A stretch of DNA of 64,000 nucleotides from Nephrocerus scutellatus. Lineage: Eukaryota; Arthropoda; Insecta; Diptera; Pipunculidae. Where the stretch lies: NCBI GenBank assembly GCA_947095585.1, contig OX352761.1, forward strand, positions 129,424,277 to 129,488,276. The letters run 5' to 3'. The position numbers were made by a program, and so were the translations under genes. The notes under the pieces were generated by a model. That model was not told the origin of the DNA, made no database searches, and saw only the letters and a program-made list of their open reading frames with translations. Position 1 is the stretch's first letter; every line of letters begins with the position of its first letter. Below, in pieces: positions 15,201 to 22,880 of the stretch.

Positions 15201-18200
15201 TAATCACAATATGGGTAAAATGCCATGGAACGAGGCGAGCAAAGTGCCGACACTGTCGTCGTGGTTTCACGATATGCGTCCTTTCTATTCATGCTGCTTC
15301 TGGCAGCATGAGCAGTCAGTTGGTTGCGAGACGTATCGCTTTGAACGTCGTCCTTCGCAGGATTGTGTTGCCTATCAGGCTCCTGGTGTGGCTGGCGTTT
15401 TTGGAGATCCACATTTTATAACATTCGATGACACACAGTACACCTTCAATGGAATGGGTGAGTTCGTTCTCGTACGTAGCAACAGTGCGGACGAACACTT
15501 TGAGGTCCAAGGTCGCTTTGAACAAGTTCCGAAAAATTCCTATGGTCAGGTGATGGCTACCCAATTGACAGCGGTCGCGATGCGAGGAAATACAACGACA
15601 ACCATTGAAGTTCGCATTCGGCCGCGTGATGCTCAATGGCGCTACCGCTTGGACGTGTTCGCTGACAAAAGGCGAATCTATTTCGACCGGGAAAGCTTAA
15701 AATTCCAACATTTTGATGGAGTGACTGTGTATACACCCACTTATTTGCTCAATCAGTCTGAAGTTGTGGTAATGTTCTCGTCTGGGGTTGGTGTTGAGAT
15801 AATCGAGAATCAAGGATACATGACCGGTAGAGTATATCTGCCATGGTCGTACATTGTAAGTGCGGACATATATGTTTAGGGTTTAATTAACTGGAATTGT
15901 AAAATACTAATTTACATTACCGCTTAGAACAAAACGGCCGGTCTCTTTGGCAATTGGAGTTTTAACCCGCTGGACGATTTCACCCTGCCTGACAATCGCG
16001 TTCTCAATTTGAATCCAAACAATATGCAACAGGTACATCGGGAATTTGCCATGCACTGGATGCTAGCGGATCGTGAGCTACCTGGTGTTGGCGCATCACT
16101 GTTTACACGAGAATTTGGACGTACTGCGAGTTACTATGCAAACGCCTCGTTTGTTCCCAATTACGTGCGAGATCCGAAAGATTTTCTACCATCAAATAGA
16201 TCCTACGATATAGAGCGAGCCACTGAGTTATGTGGTGAGAGCTACCAGTGTCGATATGATTACGCTATGACACTTAATCGGGACTTGGCACATTTCACCA
16301 AAAATTATTATGACAGTTTGGTGAACATACGAACGTTGAATTCAGAGTAAGATGATTGAAATTTTGTAAAATTTTAAAATAAATTCAATTTTCCATTTTT
16401 CAATAACTCTAATTTCAAGTTTACATTTTTCGATATCTTTGCAGGCGTGTTATATCCTGCGGTGTCCTTGAAACGCCTCGTTTTGGCCGAAAGCTAAGCT
16501 TTGATTTCATGCCTGGCTCGAAGGTGTCATTTGAATGCAATGAAGGATTCGTTCTTATGGGTGATCAGCGACGTGAATGCTTAGCCACCGGTTTGTGGAA
16601 TATCCCCGAATATGGATACACTGAATGTTTACGTAAGTTTAGGTTTATATGCAAACGTGCTGAATTTCCTCTAGACTTAGTCACCTCAAATGCTCTATAT
16701 TCTATTCAATAGTCTTTATTCTCGTGATGACAACAAAATTTTGTGTCTCATTAAATTGTAATATTACAGTATGAACCAAAAAAAGGTTATTTTTGAAAAT
16801 ATTAGTAGTATTTCAAATTGGTTAGTTAACATATTATTTGATCTGACTTTATTTGCACAATAAGTAGAAAAAGCCTCCAAATGGCGTTATCTTAGCGGAA
16901 GACATAGTATCTATTAACACTTAAGTATGTGTTAATTGAAATGACATCTAAGTAAAGATGTACAAATGTTTAATGAGTAAAATTACTCAAAAATCATTTA
17001 ATCTAATTTATAAAAAGATTTCAATGTAATATAGAATGTTAATTGTTACATACATATCTGTATAGATGTATGCCCGTTTTACAAAAACTCGAGAACAGTT
17101 AATCCAACCTTTCAAAAATGTTTCGTGCCAGCAGTCGCGGTTATACGAATAATGCAAATAAATTTTATTTTGGTATTGGTAGGGCTTCCATGCATTTTGT
17201 TTTCGAAAGGTCTTGTTTTGCAGAATTTTTAATTAGAAGCCTTTTCAAATGTTGCTCAGATGTTTGGAATTCCAAAAAAATACAAACTGTCACATTTTAT
17301 AAGGGGTTGGAGTCGGGTTCAAGTGGTTCCACACTTTTTGTTTATAATTAGCGCATGCTTCAATGAGTTGCACCTATATAATACCTAGGCACAGCGTGAG
17401 CTTGAAAATATTTATATAGAGGAAGGAAATAAAGAGTGGGGTAGAAATTACACCCGTGCACTCACAAACTAGACTCATAAACCCACATCTATGGCTCTTC
17501 TTACAACTTGATTATTTCATACATGAACTCAATGACTAATATTTAACCCGTTCCCGGTGATAAATCTGCAGTTACTTTCTTCCGCCCTATTGCTTTGATG
17601 TCGGTCCTATAGAAGGTAATGGCATCTATCGATAATTTCAATTTTATCCTATGTACAATATGTATTTCGTAAAAATCGTCCTTCAGGTGAACTCATGACC
17701 TGCATGACCATGCGAACCATTGAAAATCTTGGTGAAGCAAGCGTTGTGTCCTTGGGTATTTCTAAGGCTTTTGATAGAGTATGGTATGCTTTTCTTATAT
17801 GTAAATATGTTTCGTTCGCTCAACTTGTACTCCTTTATCATTGCATGGATTGAGGATTATTTATGGAATATTCCACAAGGGTCATCTTTGTCGCCTATGC
17901 TTTTCTTGATATATATCAATGACCTGTTGTCTTCCACAACCTGTGATATCCATTCATTTCAATACACACCTATGTTGGGTGCCGGGGCACAGAGACATTC
18001 CGGGTAACTGTATTGGCTGACGAACTCGCAAAACAAGGTACTACACCACCCTTCTTACCTGAATATGGTTCCATAGGCATACCAATCGCTACATGCAAAC
18101 TCTTGTTAAAGCAGGATGCTAATGTAAAAACTAACTGAAGGTGATCAAACGGTACAACTTGCATAGCGACAAAGCAGATCTGGCTGAAGCTGGATTCGAA

Positions 18201-21200
18201 ACGCTCCAAGTGTTTGATCTCACAAAAACGATCGCACATCGGTGTTGTTGTAGGTATTATCACTGGACACTGTCTCATAGGCAGGCATGCAGCAAGAATT
18301 GGAGTCTTCTCGAATGACTTCTGCAGAAGCTGCATGTATCGAGAGGAGACCATCGTCCATCTACTCTGTACTTGTCCAGCCCGTTCCCAAAAACGTAAAC
18401 TCTATATGGGAGCTTTCTTCTATAACGACACTAATGATCTGTTCAACATTGACATTGGTAGTCTCCTACGCCTCATACGAAGCTCTTATTGGTTCATCGA
18501 GTAGGTGGAAGGAATTTTTCTACCGGTCTAAGTGCGTCGGTTTCACTGACAGCCACCTTAACCTAACCTAACCTAACCTAACCTATGTAATTATTATTAT
18601 TATTATTATTTGTAATATTTTCTTGGTCAGGGTTTTTTTTGTAGTTTTCTTATGATTTATTGATCAAAGCATTTGAGCTCTTTTGTTTTGTTTTCTTAAT
18701 TAATCAGGAAGAATTCTAAGAAATAATTTGAAATCAGCTGCAAACGTGAGGAATGTTATATATTGTAAATTACATTTCTTCGATTTTTTAATTTTAATTA
18801 TATTTGGCTCTACAACCGGTGTCCGGACCAGGCCTCCTGCAAATCTCTCCACCGAATATATAATGAATCTGGGTTCTAGTAGAGGACATCTCTACTAAAA
18901 ACACGATATAAAGTTGAAACTTTTAGCCAGTTTGAAAGTTTAAGCTGCCATCAAGTTATTTTGATTAAAACATATGAAACGACTTATGCTCCGCACTTGT
19001 AAACGTCCTTGATTTTCTTTGTTATACACTTCTGACTAATTAACAAAAAAAAATTCTTACAGAAACACATATACATCCGAAAACTCGGTTTTTCTATTAA
19101 TATCCTTTTCCTCTTCCCTTCCACAATGTAAAACAGGTGAGGTCTATTACACACGACGCATCGCTTTCATAGCAATTGGCATTATTATCGCTGTCATTCT
19201 GCCGCTAATGTTGTGCATTATTTGTGGCGTCTATCGTTATCGTCAGAAACAGCTGCAAGATGATCCCAGCTGGAAAATGTCTCTGCCGCGATCACGTTCC
19301 GGATCTCGTACAAATCTTCGTCAGATGAACAGCTCAACCAACGACGATGACAACGACAGTGATACGGACGCGACTGGCACACTGAAAAAAAGTAGGTCAT
19401 ATGATAGAGTTTATCGAACGAATGAACCTCTAGAGGGGAAACCCCAAATTGAATTTCCAGCTAAAAAATGGGATCTGGACGACGAGGATGTAACCTCATC
19501 GGAAGGCAGTGAGTCTAAAGATACAAAAATTGCTAAGGATATTCAATACATTAATAAAATAGGTGAGAAACCCAAACAAATTGGGCGTCGTTCGTTACGT
19601 TCTGTCGGAGGGGATACAATCGAGGAGGATGAGGAGAATGACAATCAGACGTCCGCCGAAGATCACCAAAATGTAAATCGTCAATATCAACCGGGAGTGG
19701 CAAGCATTGTCCCGCAATACAGTCCAACTTTTAGCGGTGCCGATCGGAATAGCAGCTCCAGTGGCATGAATGGATACCCTCAAAATCGCTTCGGAGGTGT
19801 TCCCGTTCTACCCAGCAATACATTGTATTTTAGTCGACCAACAACTGGAATACCTGTTGCGTCGCCACCGCTAAACTTGACACAGGAAAGTGGTCTTCCA
19901 CCACCGATTGCCGTCTCACCAACCCCATCAGCACAGAAATCGACCGAGGTCTAAGACAAAAGCACAACACAGAAAAATAAAGTTCAAATCTGATCAGCCT
20001 GCATTGTAGTAATAGGTTTAATTAATTCATTTTTATTCATTCATATTTGCATTGTTGTAATTAGCTGGCGGCTGACAATATTTAACAAAATGTAATATCA
20101 TTCATTAGTAGTTGTCCATCCTATGAATTAAAACACAATCTGATTAAAATAATGACAAATATTAATATATTACGTGCTTGAAGGCATCAATTACATACAC
20201 GCATGCATACATAAATAACACACATTTGTTTGTAACATAACTTTTATTTGTACTTGTATACTCGTACAATACAATTTCACTATCGCTTTCATGCTAGAAA
20301 AGATTTTCACTTCCCATATTTTCTGGGTCGATCGATTGATCACAGTTCAAAAAGAGTATTTGTTTAAATTTTAAAATTATTTTTAAACAAAACGATAAAA
20401 ATATTTTAATTTTTTAAATTTACAATAAAATACAAAACGAGTTTAAGTTTTTTTTTTAGGTATTTTGTGTGTGTGTGTTTTTTTTTTCAATGCCTTCATT
20501 GCTTTTGGTTTCAGTTTTCATTTTACCAGCATGTTGATAATGCCATTTGTTATGACAAGCAGACAATATAAAGTGAATAAAGATAAATATTTGCTTACTT
20601 TAAGTTGGTTTTGCCAAAGTTAGGCACTTGTTTTGTTGTACTTCACGTTCGTGCTGAGCCAACATACCACTGTTTTACAAGAATTTTCCGAGCGGCAGAC
20701 TTTACCTCTATTGGTCTTTTGGAAGTTTTCCAGTGTTTACTGTGTATTAATTCGTCAGCCGAGTATATTATCCTTCTAACATACTCATTTGTCCCACGCT
20801 ATATTCCAATGTAAGTCTGAGCAAAGTTTCTCACAGAAAAGCCAATGGACATGCATCTGCCCGGATGCTTGCAAATGCCATTAATCAGGAATATAACCTG
20901 ATTCGGCCTTACGGATGTGAGTTTTAAAATACGGTTTGCTATTAAAATGGAGGTGTGGGCACAACACGACTTTCTTTTACGGACGAGACCGGAATCTTCA
21001 CATTTTTTTGAAATTTATTTTTGGTTTTTTGTTTAAATTTCTTTTGCACTTAACAGATTTCTAAGATTTCCTTGCCTGCAATTCCTCGGTGACCAGGAAA
21101 TCATCCAAGTTAAATCTGGCAAAAGATTGCCGTGCAGAAGAGAGGTTAGGCGACAGCGCTTTAAGTGCTGCCTGGCTATCTGAAAGATATATATTCTCGC

Positions 21201-22212
21201 ACTCTTAATGCCGTCCAGTGCCGGAACACCATTAGACCAGTTGTCCAATATTTCTACCTTAAATAACCTGCCGAAACAGTACTCACTGACCATTATGTCG
21301 GAAGTAGTGCAAAACATATCTCTTTCGGGCATTGCTTCAAACTAGTTGCCGTATCTAGCGGCTATCTACCCAACTAAGATTTGTAGGGGTAAAATACCTA
21401 CGACAGCTTCTAGTGCTGTGGTATGGTCTGTACGCATGGTACCCGTGATACCGAGACAGGCAATCATTTGAAGCTTCTGAACTTCAAGAACTTTCGGTCA
21501 CCAAACGCTGGCCTCGTACATTATAATGGGCCTCACCATCATTGTATACATCCAGTATATCATTTTATGATTTAGACTCCAAGTTCTGCTCTAAAGACGT
21601 CAACTGGCCCACGTGGCCCTAGTGGCGCTCCGCAATTTCCTTTGTTAATGAACTTATACACGAAACAACTGAACTTCATCTATCACTAGAGATAGGAGTC
21701 AGTTATGTATGTTATGTATGTAAGCCAATGGAAACGTAGGTCTTTCTCGAGGTAAATTTTAAAACGCGATTTTCTTTATCGCCTTCACTATGGTCCTAGG
21801 CCTTGCATCAAAACCTTACACTCATTTAATGTCATATCTACATATCTGACCACGACTGAAAGAAACGCAAAAAACGAACTCATCATTAATGTGTTATTCT
21901 CTTAAGTATCGAAGAAATAATTCTCCTTTTTATTTTTTTTATTTTCCTTTCCCAACATGAAACCTTTAATTACAATAATTATTGCTGTTAATGCTAATCT
22001 GATGACTTCTGCTAACAACGCAACAAACGACAGGTAATGAGGAGCATATAGCCCGAGTCGCTAGCATCTCAATCGGAATGAGTTTGCTTATCCTGATACT
22101 GAGCCTTCTGACTATCATCTGTGTGGCTTACTATTGGATCCAGAACAAAATCGCCCAGGAAGAAGTCGCTGCAGCTGGCATGCCGAAGAAAAATACTTAT
22201 TCAAGAAATTAA
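82..22212 (+). CDS. mesh: mesh, smooth septate junction transmembrane protein (5' end outside the window; gene-level entry)
   Basis: Mesh is a single-pass membrane protein needed to build smooth septate junctions in the insect midgut and Malpighian tubules, where it works with Ssk and Tsp2A (established for Drosophila). Twelve constant exons (82-269, 6024-6201, 7203-7340, 9158-9326, 9482-9739, 9798-9960, 10028-10201, 14602-14724, 14880-15038, 15111-15855, 15928-16346, 16445-16632) join in frame at GT/AG sites. They encode the NIDO region, an IPT/TIG-like domain, an AMOP domain (WYFGPQWER start, paired Cys), a vWD domain (FGDPHF, later GLFGNWS) and one Sushi/CCP module (CGVLETPRF to YTEC). The transcript then takes one of two terminal exons, 19137-19954 or 22034-22212. 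The visible protein is 1239 aa with the long tail and 1026 aa with the short one. The signal peptide and extreme N-terminus are upstream of the window. Identity rests on the domain order and remembered likeness to Drosophila Mesh. Confidence 0.93.
961..1242 (-). mobile_element. tRNA-derived SINE, copy 1
   Basis: On the minus strand it starts with a tRNA-like head (GGGCGCCGTGGTTCAG, B-box-like GTTCGAATCCCAG) and ends in an ATT-rich tail. Shares sequence along its length with copies at 8708 and 34129. Flanked by an imperfect 11-bp duplication: TAGTCCGTCAT on the left and TAGTCCGCCGT on the right. Confidence 0.75.
1270..1832 (+). repeat. unclassified dispersed repeat (family A), copy 1, divergent
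   Basis: Begins with a gtaaattctctaac motif and ends with gttaatatagagtattt. Shares 'caccggaaatac', 'aaaattgatcacaagat' and other blocks with later copies. Sits head-to-tail with copy 2. Confidence 0.55.
1833..2332 (+). repeat. unclassified dispersed repeat (family A), copy 2
   Basis: Starts aaacaacccataaaaatt and ends gttaatatagagaattta. The ends carry an inverted TAAATTCTCTA / TAGAGAATTTA pair. Inner marks are (AC)n near 1889, tatgggagccccccga near 2132 and a (CAGC)-type run near 2270. Near-identical blocks recur at 41436 and 47280. Confidence 0.7.
3219..4150 (-). pseudogene. 5'-truncated mariner-like transposon relic (DD41D type)
   Basis: Minus-strand frames include [19 protein letters not shown], which corresponds to the third-Asp region of the DD41D transposase at 58557. 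Traces of further transposase run up to about 4150 but are broken by stops and frameshifts. A terminal GGGTGTCCCATTAAG at 3221 may be the remaining inverted repeat; no partner is seen near 4150. Confidence 0.6.
5540..5830 (-). pseudogene. LINE RNase H / C-terminal fragment
   Basis: Minus-strand peptide with [14 protein letters not shown] and, after an interruption, [12 protein letters not shown]. This is the pattern seen after the RNase H domain of R1/LOA-like LINEs. Degenerate; no complete domain. Lies in the first mesh intron, next to the exon at 6024. Confidence 0.55.
6024..6201 (+). CDS. mesh: mesh exon, NIDO domain core
   Basis: The acceptor is atttcag before 6024 and the donor gtgagt at 6202. 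Phase 2 in, phase 0 out. The exon encodes [18 protein letters not shown] and [10 protein letters not shown], which are NIDO-type sequence. The long open frame that runs through this exon on both sides is intronic read-through. Confidence 0.9.
7203..7340 (+). CDS. mesh: mesh exon, NIDO domain end
   Basis: Forty-six complete codons between ttcacag and gtaagt. The exon encodes [20 protein letters not shown] and a Gly-rich turn ([12 protein letters not shown]). This is the typical late NIDO segment, in which bulk protein precedes a Trp-containing strand. Confidence 0.9.
7940..8285 (-). pseudogene. LINE reverse transcriptase fragment
   Basis: Minus-strand frames give [19 protein letters not shown] (the RT palm region, normally with DF.KAFD) and, further on, [11 protein letters not shown] with the YADD catalytic motif. 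The intervening RT blocks are deleted, so it is inactive. Confidence 0.6.
8708..8999 (-). mobile_element. tRNA-derived SINE, copy 2
   Basis: Same family as 961-1242, with head GGCGCCGTGACTCAGTGG and B box GGTTCGTGGTTCGAATCC. Ends in an ATT tail at its lower coordinate. Possible target duplication TTAATATATA / TTAATGTATA. It lies just upstream of the mesh exon at 9158. Confidence 0.75.
9158..9326 (+). CDS. mesh: mesh exon, end of NIDO and linker
   Basis: The acceptor is atttcag and the donor gtatgt. Phase 0 in, phase 1 out. It encodes [17 protein letters not shown] followed by [18 protein letters not shown] and the linker Cys (GSCNKD). The open frame upstream (from 8789) is antisense SINE sequence plus intron, not exon. 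Confidence 0.92.
9482..9739 (+). CDS. mesh: mesh exon, IPT/TIG-like domain
   Basis: The acceptor is ttacacag and the donor gtatgt. Phase 1 in and out. It encodes [20 protein letters not shown] and [13 protein letters not shown], an immunoglobulin-like IPT/TIG fold signature, and then [14 protein letters not shown]. An N-glycosylation sequon (NIT) is visible. Confidence 0.92.
9798..9960 (+). CDS. mesh: mesh exon, extracellular beta-rich segment
   Basis: Separated from the previous exon by a 58-bp intron (donor gtatgt, acceptor catacag). Phase 1 in, phase 2 out. It encodes [13 protein letters not shown] and [11 protein letters not shown], with possible N-glycosylation sites (NLT, NIT). Confidence 0.92.
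10028..10201 (+). CDS. mesh: mesh exon, extracellular segment before AMOP
   Basis: The acceptor is tctgtag and the donor gtaagt. Phase 2 in and out. It encodes [19 protein letters not shown] and [11 protein letters not shown] 4.4-kb intron full of transposon relics follows. Confidence 0.92.
12100..12690 (+). pseudogene. LINE ORF1 (gag-like) remnant with zinc knuckle, R1/jockey type
   Basis: A 156-codon open frame from 12129 contains [24 protein letters not shown] sequence and [11 protein letters not shown], typical of LINE gag proteins. A frameshift near 12580 separates it from the zinc knuckle [14 protein letters not shown] (CX2CX4HX4C), read in another frame. No reverse transcriptase follows, so only ORF1 remains. 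Confidence 0.68.
13360..13810 (-). pseudogene. Helitron PIF1-like helicase fragment
   Basis: Minus-strand peptides [20 protein letters not shown] and [19 protein letters not shown] match the helicase of Helitrons. The P-loop (GLGGSAKIY) lacks the usual GKT, and the Walker B region reads IDKPS instead of DEAP, so it cannot be active. Lies in the mesh intron between 10202 and 14601. Confidence 0.7.
13897..14062 (+). repeat. tandem duplication, two units of about 65 bp
   Basis: 13897-13962 and 14000-14062 share taacgg.tccaaaaaaa, aacttatcggagca.caaaa and gatcatatggtgt. The unit period is about 103 bp. Confidence 0.7.
14602..14724 (+). CDS. mesh: mesh exon, start of AMOP domain
   Basis: The acceptor is tttgcag and the donor gtaagt. 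Phase 2 in and out. It encodes [19 protein letters not shown] and [14 protein letters not shown], the aromatic-rich start of an AMOP domain with its first conserved Cys. Confidence 0.92.
14880..15038 (+). CDS. mesh: mesh exon, middle of AMOP domain
   Basis: The acceptor is attgtag and the donor gtgagt. Phase 2 in and out. It encodes the Cys-rich AMOP centre ([30 protein letters not shown]). Confidence 0.92.
15111..15855 (+). CDS. mesh: mesh exon, end of AMOP and most of vWD domain
   Basis: The largest constant exon. The acceptor is cttctcag and the donor gtaagt. Phase 2 in, phase 0 out. It ends the AMOP domain ([20 protein letters not shown]) and then begins the vWD domain with [25 protein letters not shown] is the motif at which several vWD proteins undergo autocatalytic cleavage. 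The open frame extends upstream to 15067, but that part is intron. Confidence 0.94.
15928..16346 (+). CDS. mesh: mesh exon, end of vWD domain and post-vWD segment
   Basis: The acceptor is cgcttag and the donor gtaaga at 16347, which removes the apparent TAA stop that follows. It encodes [19 protein letters not shown] (end of vWD) and a Tyr-rich segment with paired Cys ([16 protein letters not shown]). Phase 0 in, phase 2 out. Confidence 0.93.
16445..16632 (+). CDS. mesh: mesh exon, Sushi/CCP module
   Basis: The acceptor is tttgcag and the donor gtaagt. Phase 2 in, phase 1 out. It encodes a four-Cys Sushi module: CGVLETPRF, then [19 protein letters not shown], then a Trp and YTEC. It is the last exon shared by both tails; its final C starts a split Arg codon completed by GT in either terminal exon. 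Confidence 0.93.
17640..18590 (+). pseudogene. LINE reverse transcriptase / RNase H remnant with (CCTAA)n tail
   Basis: Plus-strand pieces in order: [16 protein letters not shown] (RT), [20 protein letters not shown] (RT), [18 protein letters not shown] (RNase H), [16 protein letters not shown] and [20 protein letters not shown] (C-terminal zinc-type motif). The RT core is deleted and frames change. Ends in five or so CCTAA units (18555-18582), then (TTA)n. I/R1-type LINE by motif. Confidence 0.7.
18800..18900 (-). mobile_element. 3' end of an RTE-like LINE
   Basis: Minus-strand sequence ends ggccTGGtccggac and GGTTGTAGAGCCAAATAT, closely matching the tail of the RTE element at 31430-31475 (gaGCGGATTCTGGTTGTAGAGCC). 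No coding part. Confidence 0.5.
19137..19954 (+). CDS. mesh: mesh terminal exon, long-tail version (TM helix, acidic cytoplasmic tail, PDZ-ligand-like end)
   Basis: The acceptor is aaaacag before 19137, followed by GT which completes the Arg codon. The exon encodes a transmembrane helix ([20 protein letters not shown]), a basic stop-transfer (YRYRQKQ) and a cytoplasmic tail of about 245 residues, rich in Ser, Asp, Glu and Pro. The protein ends KSTEV-stop. S/T-x-V at a C-terminus fits a class I PDZ ligand, which would allow anchoring to a scaffold (inference). The stop is 19952-19954. Confidence 0.93.
19976..19981 (+). terminator. possible poly(A) signal for the long-tail mesh transcript
   Basis: AATAAA lies 22 bp after the stop. 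Such a short 3' UTR is unusual. A second AATAAA at 20424-20429 is an alternative. Confidence 0.4.
20946..21650 (-). pseudogene. LINE RT C-terminus and RNase H fragment with 3' UTR
   Basis: Minus strand: [20 protein letters not shown] and [17 protein letters not shown] (post-RT region), then the RNase H strand [20 protein letters not shown]. The frame is broken between the two. The 3' UTR (20946-21060) recurs as a short fragment at 51749-51853. Confidence 0.68.
22034..22212 (+). CDS. mesh: mesh terminal exon, alternative short-tail version
   Basis: The acceptor is aacgacag before 22034. The same phase as exon 19137 (GT completing Arg) makes it an interchangeable terminal exon. It encodes a second, different transmembrane helix ([20 protein letters not shown]) and a short tail ([12 protein letters not shown] to [12 protein letters not shown]) without a PDZ-type end. 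There is no EST evidence here. The support is the correct phase, a good acceptor and an obvious helix at the right place. Confidence 0.82.
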
Positions 22213-22874
22213 CCCGGATAATACGAGTAATGAGATATTTTTGCAATATCCCAAGCGGACCTCATTTAATCCAATTCTTCCGTTTGAATTTCTATCAGGC
22301 GATACATAGTTATTTTGTATATTTTTGTTGTGTATCATCATCATTCCTTTTGTTTGATATTTTTAATTCATGAAAACGATTCTGACTAGGAAAAGATAAA
22401 TTTTTTGTTTGTGTTCGCGACAAGGAGATTTCCTTGATAGGAGGTTTTTATGACCATTTACTTAACTTGAAATTTCCATTTGACTCAGTTCCTTAAATAT
22501 ATTTGCTTATTTCTTCTGCATACTGTGATAAAGAATTGTTTGTGCGTTTGTTCAGTTTTTTTTTCTTTTCTTGTCTCTTGCCACACGCTGTAAATGTAGT
22601 ATCTCATAAAATCAAACTAAATAGCTTTTGATAGACATTATTACCAAACATAATGTGTAGATGTGGATACTTTACTCGGTGGGGATAAGAAAATTGTTTT
22701 GTGTTTCATATTTTATACATTAAGTACTCTTTGCGTTTAAGTGAATGGAATGACTGACGCCTGTCTGTGTCTGGATAAGTTAGTGATAAAAGTGAAAAAT
22801 TTTTTAATCTGTTGTCATCGTTAAAAAAGTAATGTTATATTTTCTCTCTCTGATTTTTATTTAAATTTCAAAGT

Positions 22875-22880
22875 AATAAA
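22875..22880 (+). terminator. possible poly(A) signal for the short-tail mesh transcript
   Basis: The first canonical AATAAA I see after the short-tail stop at 22212. It would give a 3' UTR of about 0.7 kb. Placement is a guess from the hexamer alone. Confidence 0.3.

Noticed and set aside
18555..18600. Interstitial telomere repeat
   Set aside because: Too short, and positioned at the end of a LINE relic; Diptera do not use TTAGG telomeres.
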